DNA from: Myxocyprinus asiaticus
Taxonomy: Eukaryota; Chordata; Actinopteri; Cypriniformes; Catostomidae
Assembly (NCBI RefSeq): GCF_019703515.2
Contig: NC_059349.1
Coordinates: 20,308,744 to 20,372,743 of the forward strand
DNA length: 64,000 bases
Direction: 5' to 3'
Part shown: piece by piece, positions 55,310-64,000 of the stretch
Layout of the letters: the number at the start of each line of letters is the position of its first letter
Position numbering within the stretch: position 1 is the stretch's first letter
Translations under genes and position numbers: made by a program
The notes under the pieces: generated by a model
Database searches by the model: none
What the model was told of the DNA's origin: nothing
Seen by the model: only the letters and a program-made list of their open reading frames with translations

Positions 55310-55859
55310 TCGCAATGATGTCAAAACCCATCCACGAACGAAGTCTCTGCGTGGGCAGCGCCCAGACACATAAGACAGCGATTGTGGCTGTCAGAAGCAG
55401 AGAGATAACGACCGCAACCAGGAATAACACACAAACGGAAAGGCATCTTTAAAAAGACATTCCGTGTGTGCCGCTCTTTTAGAATTGAAAATATACTCTT
55501 TTATTAGAATACACAATTTTCTTTGTTCTGCCGAAGCACCCAGGGGCGTTCTCTGCACTCTATGGGTGCAGAGGGGGAGAAGCCGCTGAAATGTGCCGTA
55601 AATCCAGCAGTTTGAGGTGAACGGTAGAGAGAATTGAATTCAGTGCACTGAATGCAACCGCTCGGCTCTGAAGAGAATATCTGAATGAGTGGTTGCATAC
55701 CAGCTCCTTTTATACCTGTATGTCCGGGGGAGTGGCATGCAAATTCCACTTGCCAATTCCCATTGGCCTTTTTTCAAAAAGCAGAGGTTTGGGGCTCTCA
55801 AGTGTGACCCCTAGTGTCACTACATCGACACAAAGTCGAGTGAGTGACAGATAGGGAAC

Positions 55860-56795
55860 ATTATTTAACATTACTGTATCAGCCTGACTACATTAGGTTA
55901 CACCAACAAATCAAAATTTTAAGGGATAGATCAAACTTTTAACAGTGTGTGCAACGCAAGAAAGAGTGTAACTGTGACTCGTAAAAGGGCAGACATAGTG
56001 GAATAGCAGTGACAAGCCTCAGAGCAGCATTCATTGCATAACATAAATAAATGTAAAGGAAGTGACAGGAGACGAGTCACTAGGGAAACTGTGATATTCC
56101 TGTGAGGGTTGATGACAGCAAAAAAGGGCTGTGGTGTCCTCATCCATGGGGTGTTATGAGGTCAACACATAAGGGAGATTCCAGAGGCTTGTAAGTCACT
56201 GGCCAAGTTAACTTGGAGAAAGCCCAGCTAAGTTTCTGATATCCTTGGTCTTAAGGATGCTTGAGGTCTACCTCATGTGATACCATGATTAGGATTTATG
56301 GGTTTCTATGAGTTTTCTTCATGGAGCTTTAAATACAATTTTGGTAGGAGAACATTCATTAAATCCTGTCAATCAACTCGAGTATACAGTACAATGTAAA
56401 AAGTGGTCACACGCAATTGTTACTTTAAGCAGATATTTCTACCTGATCTAACCTTTAAAATTAGCTTTGGGTACCAGTAAGGTATTTAGGTTTATTCAGG
56501 GATGTTAAATAATATTTTAGACTTAAATAAAAAAACAATACATTTAGATGTTACCATATGAAGCACATTTTTTAGGTAAAATCTTTTTTTGTGTACCTCA
56601 ACCTCAATCCTACATCCACCTGAACTCCACCTCTATTTGTATTTACTTATATTATGTCAAGTCACATGCTCGAACCCTCCATCATGGATGGCAAGCTAAA
56701 CATGTTTACCTTTATCTCTCTCAAGGATTCTATAAAATATTGAACTCTATTTTATGTAGAGGTTGTTGTGGTTACATACAGAGTTTTTCTTTGGC
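55860..56795. other. Non-coding, nothing supported
   Basis: Flank of DIRS D. AT-rich, short frames without motifs. Confidence 0.5.
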
Positions 56796-57435
56796 TTAAA
56801 GGAATATTCTGGGTTCAATACAAAGTTAAGATCAGTCAACAGAATTTGTGGCATAATGTTGATTACCACAAAAAAATTTTTTTTGACTTGTCCTTCCTTT
56901 TCTTAAAAAAAAGAAAAAAAAAAAAAAAGGTTCCAGTGAGGAAATTACAATGGAAGTGAATCCGTAAACTTTAAATTACTCACTATTTCAAAAGGAAAGC
57001 CACAAGACATAAACAATACTTGTGTTAACATGATTTTAGTGTGTGAAAATCGCTTACTAACCTTATCTGTGTAAAGTTATAGCCAATTTTACAACTTCAT
57101 TGCAATGATGATGTAATGTCAACAAACCCTTAAACCCTAAAACGACTGAAAATTTTCAATTTAAACAACTTTACAGCTCAAAAAATAGAGGATTTTTAAC
57201 AGAATAATTAATGTAAGTGCTTTTATAAAATTATAAGCTTCACATTTCTGCCTTGAAACCCTCCAAAAATTGGCCTCCATTCACTTCCATTTTAAGTGCC
57301 TCAATGTAAACTCGATTTCTGCTTTTTTTTTTAAAGATAAGGATGGATTTTTCTACATTTTTGTGGTAATCAACATTATGCCACAAATTCTGTTGATTGA
57401 GCTTAACTTGTATTGAACCTGGAATATTCCTTTAA
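56796..57435. mobile_element. 640-bp foldback element (MITE) flanked by TTAA
   Basis: The left end AGGAATATTCTGGGTTCAAT and the long inverted right end (attgaacctggaatattcct) pair over about 80 bp. TTAA stands at both edges (56796-56799 and 57432-57435). No coding frame. TTAA flanks are the piggyBac signature, but the bases may simply belong to the terminal repeat, so the superfamily is open. Its right half was copied into DIRS D. Confidence 0.65.
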
Positions 57436-57858
57436 CTTTAAATGCTGACTTAAAAAAAAAGACTATAAAATATGACTATGACTAATATAACAATTACTAT
57501 GTATAAGAAAAGTAAAAGAAAAGTGAAAATGCAAGAATTGGATCCAGGTAGCTGCATCCTTATCAGGATGATGACAGGATAAAAAAATAAAAAAATAAAT
57601 ACCGCGAGGGGGAGAACATTGTCACAGGTTTATGATGTGGTTGCTATCTAGGACATCAAAAGCATGAGCAGAAAAGAAGGACAGCTGGAATCCTACATTG
57701 AATACACCTGCCAGCCTAACTTCAAACTCAATTTCATCTTTATTCATAGGTCTTCTTGTAAGGATCCTAGACAGTAAATACAGAAAAAGGAACTGTTTCC
57801 TTTCAGAGAATGGCTATTAAACACCAAGTACAGCCAACAGTTTACAGAATAAAATTCA
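57191..57858 (-). repeat. Inverted duplication, right arm (presumed donor)
   Basis: Consists of the right half of the foldback element 56796-57435 and about 420 bp of neighbouring sequence. It is embedded in continuous sequence outside the DIRS element, so it is the likely source of 54681-55309. Confidence 0.9.
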
Positions 57859-58479
57859 TTCATGTAATTTAAACTAAGATGAGAAAACATCTCAAGCAAA
57901 GAACTTACAAAGAGAACTTAGCACACTTCTAGGATTATAAAGGTTATTGTGTTGGGTGCATTCTACAGACCCCCTCGTGCTCAACATGGCTCACACCCAA
58001 AGTTTAAAGAGTTCTTTGTTGATTGTATTTTCCTCAAGGTTTTACCTGCTGTATAGGTTTCCAATGGGTCCTCCCTCAGTTTCTGTTCACCGTTGATTGT
58101 CATTGTGTAAATGGACATTTTAAGTGTTATTCCTCCATAGGTCCTCCACTCTCTCCTTTTTCTTTTATGTTTTCTCTTTGGCAACACTGCTGAGGAATAC
58201 CTGGCTATTATTTGTGCATTTGGCTGACAGGAAACGTATGAGGAACAGGAGTTATAATAGAGGATGAGATTAGTGTCCTTGGCCTATTGGCTCCTACTCT
58301 AGCTGTGTAGAATGGGCTCACATCCCATGGTGCACGCATTTGTCAGAAGATATCATCTACCCCATTCCATTATATACATGCTTGTCAGTGTTTCCCAATA
58401 TAGCCCATCCCTCTACATTCAGCACACTATTTGATTGTCATGAGAACATGTGGGCAGAGAAGGCATCGACTTGAAATTG
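57859..58479. other. Non-coding, nothing supported
   Basis: The minus-strand frame 57981-58187 has a Lys/Arg-rich start but no recognisable domain. Confidence 0.4.
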
Positions 58480-58775
58480 CTGGGGACAGTTAATCTAAAA
58501 ATTAAAATTCTTTCATCAATTACTCAACCTCATGTTGTTCCAAAACCGTATGGATTTTTTTCTTCCAAAGAACACAAAAGGTCGAATATTAGCCTCAGTC
58601 ACCATTCACTTTCATTGTATGGAAAAAAAGGTAGACTGAGACTAACAATCTGCCTAACTGCTTCTTTTGGGTTACATGGAAGAAAGAAAGTCATATGGAT
58701 TTGGAACAACATGAGTTTTATGTAAATGACAACATAGTTTACCCAAAAATGAAAATTATCCCTTTAAGAGGATCC
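58480..58775. mobile_element. Short foldback element of a common fish type
   Basis: Left 'ctcatgttgttccaaaaccg' and right 'ggatttggaacaacatgagt' are inverted. The right edge has 'tttacccaaaaatgaaaatt' and cttta, typical of a widespread teleost foldback family. The left edge is diverged. No coding capacity. A related fragment lies near 63440-63520. Confidence 0.6.
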
Positions 58776-59984
58776 TACTGTCTGTTTAACCAGAAGTCAT
58801 TGTTGGAACTCCAGCATTTCACTCTTTTATGCACATGTTTTCATTCCTGTTAACTTAATACAGCACTAACTTATGATGAGTGTGATCTCTGCCTGAAATC
58901 ATTCACTCATTTTATGAGACATAATGTAAAATGCCTCGCGAGCCATGATACTAAACATGCGAGATGGTGTGTAGGTGTGTTTATGAGTGGATGTATGAGT
59001 GTGTGTAAGAGGGAGAAGGGTTTAGGGGGGATGACAGTTGTCAGTGTCTTCCTATAAGCTGGCAATCATCAGGACATGATAAAGAGTGTTGAATTCATTG
59101 AAGAGACAGTTATCTTAATGACACTGTTTAACATGCAAATTTGAGGAGCTTACAGTCAGCCAAAAGTGACACAGTTTCAGATGAAAATGCTCTCTCTCAG
59201 TTTGCAGTGACAAATGTCATCACTATGTATCTAATCAGATCCCTATGTGACATGTTGTGATCATACTAAAATTACTTGACTTTTGATTACAGCAATGTCA
59301 CTTTGACCCTGACCTTCTGAACGCTGACACCTGTAATACCTGAACAAAAAGAAAAGAGTGCTTTTTTATTTCAGAATGATTGAACACCAGTCACTCACAT
59401 TGTTCTATTTATCCCCCACTCATTTTCACTACTTTGATCCAGTGCCAATAAGAGTGTAGTACATTCAGTCCTAGCTTACACATTACCATAAACATGCATT
59501 CATAACCCATACTTCCATAATGTGATGCATTTCCAAGTGAAACAGGATATGCAACAAGAAAAAATGTAGGAAGGGACTTAATTTTATCCACTGGTAATTG
59601 ATTGGATCATGACAAGTGAGCATTCCATAATAAAATGGAGCCACACCTGAATTGCAGTGGATTGTGGAGGATTCGTTCCTCCCTAAAAAATCAACATGAT
59701 CACTCAGGAAATCAACAAGTTGTTTCTGAATGTTCAAGTAGCCTGAAATCAACCTCATACTGTTGAATTACTGACAAGTGCCCACCCCCATCAAATATTT
59801 CTGCATTAATTCAAATATGTTTATTTTGTCCTGTGGTACTACTGATAGTGTGATGTGCGAGGAGCCTCAGAGGGGGTCCCATGGAAATGAAGAAGTAATT
59901 GAAAGTAAAATGTTCAAATAAACAATGGTGAGCATGATTTGGAGATTGCATTTTTGCTCTAAAATTAATTTTTCTCCACTGACA
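58776..59984. other. Non-coding, nothing supported
   Basis: GTGT-rich stretch near 58970-59010. Short minus-strand frames at 59409-59758 lack recognisable motifs. Confidence 0.5.
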
Positions 59985-60270
59985 TTTTGGTTTAGGGTTG
60001 GGGTTTGGGTTAGGGGGGAGAGTTAATAAAACATGCATTCTTGTTGACTATATTACATTATTTACAAAAAAATCAAATAAAAATACAACTCGCTTTTAGC
60101 ATCACTCTGTGGACATTTCACCCTGAAACTGGAGTGTACACGTGCCCATAAGTTCAACAACACCAATGGGGACAGTGGTTTGAATTTTGGTAAGCACAGA
60201 CTGATTTCAGCAGCAGTACATTTGACCTCCTGTTGCCAAATTCATAGTGCAATCAGTCGGACTGAAAAAC
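59985..60270. repeat. Dispersed repeat related to 15236-15490
   Basis: Runs from 'ggtttagggttggggtttgg' through 'gtggacatttcaccctgaaa' and 'ggtaagcacagactgatttc' in the same order as the 15.2-kb copy. Divergence is substantial. The TTAGGG-like start belongs to the repeat and is not a telomere. Confidence 0.5.
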
Positions 60271-61255
60271 CACCAGCACCTTTTAGGGAAGACTTTTTGA
60301 CTGGGACGTTGAGGCTGAAGGTCAAGTCCACCTGTGAGAGCATCTTGGCACATTCCAATGGCAGCACTTTTTTTAAATCTAATTTTATTTGCTTTTATTG
60401 CCATTACTGTGAACTTTGTTACATTAATGTTAACCAGCACTAAATTACTAAGTTATCTATTGGCAAATAGTTTTATAAAGACTGCCCTACCAACACCAGT
60501 AGCCTACAACATTGCCCAATTTGGCAACTGGTAAACATTTATCTTGGTGATGTCAGCCAAAAAGTAATTTCAAAGGTGGAACAAGTTTTGCTGAAGGATG
60601 ATAAAGACAAACAATTATTTGTTATAATTTTTTTTTTTTTTTTTTTTTTTTTTTTGTACCTGTCTATGGTATTTTCTTATTTCAAATTGGCTTAAAACCC
60701 ATTTAACAGATTTTCCCCAACCATCGGCTCAGAAAAGTGTGCAGATTCAGTGTGGTGCTATACTCATCAGATCAGTCTGTCCTAGTGGAAAAGTATTCAA
60801 TCCAACCCAGATCAGTTCTACCCTGTGCCATCACTGGAGCTGATGATTTCATCCTCTGAAAGTAGAGTGAGAAATCACAAAATGATTATCATTACTGTGT
60901 TTGAGGTACGGCTGACAGAGACAATTGTTTTACAAATCATAATAGAACAGTTTGCCAATTGTGTAGTGATCGTCTCTTGTTCTGGAACCAAACAGAGAGG
61001 CAAATCAGAGAGAGGATTGCTCCGTTTTCTCAGAGCAGTTGTATGCTGTTCATGGATGGGCACCAGATGGAGTATGATGAGAATTATATAATAACTCAAT
61101 TTCACCATAACAAATGAGATCAACATTAACTGCATGAGTTTGGAAGCAGTCGCAAAATGTTGATAGCTATATTGTTATGCCTCTTAAAAGATATAATATA
61201 CAGTATAGTGTGCATAGCATGGAAAAACATCATTCCTTACGGTCACATTCAAATA
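60271..61255. other. Non-coding, with a poly-T tract
   Basis: T28 tract at about 60628-60655. No gene supported. Confidence 0.5.
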
Positions 61256-63240
61256 GTCAAGTCAAGTCATTTTTATTTGTAGAGCACTTTTCACAACACA
61301 CATCGTTTCAAAGCAGCTTCACAGAAAATCATACATTAATAAAAAAATAAACTGTAATATTTATAAAGTCTTAGAGTGATTATTGTGTAGTTTGATTAAA
61401 TATGATTGTAAATTGTGTATAAAAATTAAATAATTAAATAATAATTGTATTTAGAACCCCTGTGAGCAAGATGAAGACGACTGTGGCAAGGAACACAAAA
61501 CTCCATAAGATGTTGGTTAATGGAGAAAAATAACCTTGGGATAAACCAGGCTCACTGTGGGGGCCAGTTCCCCACTGGCTGAACAGCATGAATATAATGC
61601 CAATATTAGTTATTTGTGTGCAGTGCAAGTCATGGTTTAAAATTTGTAAACTAAGTAAGTGTTTAGGTCCAGTGTTTAAAAAAAATATTTTTTATTAACT
61701 TTAAGATTAATGACTAATGTCTTTGAAGTCCATCCTGGATTAACTGCAGAAGTTCACATAGATGCATTGTCCTTTGTTAGTTGGCTGATGAAGGCTTTTG
61801 TTGGCAATTAATTGATAGTCTGTGTATTACATTTCAAGAGTGTAGTCCATCAATAGACAAAGATGACGCAGGCAAAGGTCAGTGAGGTGCATCGCAGTTC
61901 AACCGGCAGGTCATTTCGGTGAGGTTCGTGGGGTCCGGTGGGGTCCAACCTAAGTCCAAGGTTCAGGCAGTGGCATGTGAAGTATCCAGTGTCTTACAGT
62001 TGGCATCAGTTCATCCTCTGAAGTCCACCATGAAAGACTGAAGTGATGTCTGGCTAGCACCAGCTGTAGTTTGTTGTCATCACTCAGTGACACATAGCAG
62101 TGGAGTCCAACACCAAGCAGGAACGGAGCTGGATCTGGCCGGCTCTGGTAACCTCAGGATATGAATCCAGAGGTTGAGACATGGAAACAAATAGAATAAT
62201 ATTAGCTTAGATTCTATTACATTTTATGCAGAGTTATAGATCATGATAGATGTTTCTGGTTTCGGCAGAGCTAACAAAAGCAGCCTAACTGTGAGTTGAT
62301 GGATAAATTAGGTGTGTGCCTGGCTAAATAGATGAGTCTTTAGTCTAGGCTTAAACTGAGTGAGTGTGTCTGCATCTCGAACAGTGTTAGGGTGACTATT
62401 CCATAGTTTAGGAGTCAAATAGGAAAAGGATCTACCTCCTTTTGTGGATTTTGATATTCTAGGAAATATTAACATGCCAGAATTTTGTGATCGTAATGAA
62501 CGTGATGGAATATAGCGTGTCAGAAGGTCACTTAAGTACTGTGGAGCTAGACCATTCAAATCTTTGTACGTAGTTAGCAGAGTTTTAAAATTAATATGAA
62601 ATTTAACAGGTAGCCAATGTAACGACGATAAAATGGGCTAATGTGATCATATTTCTTGGTTCTAGTCAGCACTCTGGCAGCTACATTTTGAACCAATTGA
62701 AATGTATTTATTGAACTTGCTGGACATCCTCCCAGTAATGCATTACAATAATCTAGTCTTGAGGTCATAAACTCATGAATTAGATTTTCGGCATCAGCAA
62801 CAGAGAGCATGTGTCATAATTTAGCAATATTTCTGAGGTGGAAGAATGCTGTTCTACAAACATTGAAAATGTTATTTTCAAAGGACAGACTGGTATAAAA
62901 TATAACACCAAAGTTTTTCCCTGTAGAAGACAACATAACAGCAGATCCATCGAGAGTCAAATTATATTTTTTTAGTGGCTTATTTTTAGAGGTTTTTTAT
63001 CCAATAATTAGTACCTCTGTTTTGTTGGAATTGAGAAGAAGGAAATTTCTGGCCATCCTTTGATTTCATTGATACACTCTGCTAATTTGGAGAATTGTGA
63101 ATCTTCATTGGGTTTAGAAGAGATATAAAGTTGGGTATCGTCGGCATAACAGTGGAAACTAATTCCATGATTCCAGATAATATCTCCCAGGGGAAGCATG
63201 AATAAGGAGAAAAGCAGAGGCCCTAAAAATGATCCCTAGC
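61256..63240 (-). mobile_element. L2-like LINE, 5'-truncated
   Basis: Minus strand. RT is entered at 63240 near the PQG motif, then [16 protein letters not shown], active site [14 protein letters not shown], a stretch of broken frames, MTSRLDYCNALLGGCPASSI and QNVAARVLTRTKKYDHISP, then YIPSRSLRSQNSGMLIFPRI and PKLWNSHPNTVRDADTLTQF, RLKTHLFSQA. The 3' UTR runs to 61256 with the familiar 'tttttatttgtagagcactt' tail of fish LINEs. Upstream RT and endonuclease are missing, and several frames are broken. Confidence 0.8.
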
Positions 63241-64000
63241 CCTGCATTCAATTATGAACTTGGTTTACAGCATCAGAGTTCATAAATCACATTTCAGCAT
63301 TACTAAAAAGTGACTGGATGAGCATTGGACTCAGTAAAGACTGCATCCACAAATGTTAAGCTGATAATTGTTGTTTCATGGAGAACTGCACAGGACTATA
63401 ATTTCACACAATAAAGTGCTAACCAAACCCATCATGTTTAAAGGTAGTTCACACAAAAACTACTCACCCATTATTTACTCACCCATGTGGTTCCGAACCT
63501 GTATGCTGTAATTTTTCAGATAAATAAAAAAAAAAGACAGTTCATAGTGACCAGGTGCTGTAACTGTGTCCATTAACGACACACCTGCACAATGCTGTGT
63601 TGGCATCAATAAAGTCAATGTGCCATGTTTAAGTGTGGATGTGAGCCAGACCAGAGACTATTTAGCGGAGACAGACCACTTCTATTAAAATGAATGGGAG
63701 AAATTTAAACACCCAGTGGTCAACAGATATGGAAAAGGAAGTCCTGCCTTAGAAGTAAAGGAGCCGATCATCTTTTAGATACAGACATTGCCTTTCAATC
63801 TACTCGAGAATGCAACTGCGCATAAGCTATACGAGCCGGGAAAATTGCATTTTTAGCGTAATCTGAGGTAAAGAAGCACAATTCAAGATATCAGTTTTGT
63901 CAGATTTTACTACTGATTTGAAATATTTTCCTTCACCGTAATCTTGACGAACCATTTTGGAGATTTCAGTCTTTCCCTATTCAATGAGATAAGAGCTGCA
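63241..64000. other. Non-coding, foldback fragment
   Basis: 63435-63520 resembles one end of the foldback type at 58480. A short piece near 63685 ('aaaatgaatgggagaaattt') is another fish repeat-like motif. No gene supported. Confidence 0.45.

Larger units (their letters stand above)
53089..55859 (-). mobile_element. DIRS D: deletion derivative, joined to LINE and carrying inverted flank DNA
   Basis: Minus strand. The 5' end is at 55859 with AAC (55857-55859) and a terminal repeat to about 55680. ORF1 N-terminus is at 55446-55328. Non-DIRS sequence occupies 54681-55327. ORF1 resumes at 54680 and runs to about 53700. RT is deleted: ORF1 sequence passes straight to the segment equal to 10729 of DIRS A. 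RNase H ends at 53089, where LINE sequence begins. Recombinase, internal complementary region and right repeat are absent. Confidence 0.85.

Noticed and set aside
59990..60030. TTAGGG-like G-rich stretch, possible interstitial telomere
   Set aside because: Only irregular variants (ttagggttggggtttgggtta) in one short run, and the same start occurs in the related repeat at 15.2 kb. It belongs to that repeat.
1..64000. CRISPR arrays, operons, bacterial-type terminators
   Set aside because: No regularly spaced identical repeats, and the element content is plainly vertebrate.

Overview
The window reads as a repeat-rich intergenic stretch of a teleost genome, most likely a cyprinid-type fish. The evidence is the mix of element families: Tc1 relatives with known fish terminal repeats, fish DIRS1-like tyrosine-recombinase retrotransposons, sushi-type and gmr1-type Ty3/gypsy elements, and CR1/L2-like and L1-like LINE fragments. 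I find no convincing host protein-coding gene, tRNA or rRNA. Every long coding stretch belongs to a transposable element and every one is broken.

Layout: 1-3.3 kb holds Tc1 debris and one complete 540-bp non-autonomous element. At 3357-14231 lies a sushi-type (chromodomain) gypsy element on the minus strand. Its 5' LTR is split by a complete-length DIRS element (DIRS A, 8115-13894, plus strand). 14.2-20 kb is non-coding with small repeats. At 20061-24539 is a 3'-truncated gypsy element (minus strand) with domain order gag-PR-INT-RT-RH, the order of gmr1-like elements. At 27.1-27.8 kb is an L1-like 3' fragment. DIRS B (27971-31867, minus) sits inside a Tc1-like element. 32.3-34.8 kb is non-coding. 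A second, much better preserved gmr1-like element lies at 34823-39626 (plus). A LINE 3' fragment (41365-41927) was entered by DIRS C (41928-47187, plus, 3'-truncated). 47-50 kb is non-coding. At 50105-53088 is a CR1-like LINE (minus), fused directly to DIRS D (53089-55859, minus). 55.9-61 kb carries foldback elements, and 61256-63240 is an L2-like LINE.

The most informative points are these. (1) Both gypsy copies of one family have integrase before reverse transcriptase and share the same YLYD replacement of the RT active site. (2) The sushi element carries a 14-nt inverted match between its predicted RNA 5' end and the bases just after the LTR, the arrangement expected for Tf1-type self-priming. 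(3) DIRS A keeps inverted terminal repeats and an internal complementary region that spells out the circle junction, with a GTT trinucleotide at every boundary. (4) Two of four DIRS copies contain pieces of neighbouring genomic DNA pasted into ORF1: 58 bp direct in DIRS C and about 630 bp inverted in DIRS D, with the donors still visible nearby.

The elements work as separate parasites. LTR elements encode capsid-like Gag, protease, reverse transcriptase/RNase H and integrase. DIRS elements replace integrase with a tyrosine recombinase and circle-based replication. LINEs use endonuclease-RT. All copies here look defective, so any movement would need proteins from elsewhere.
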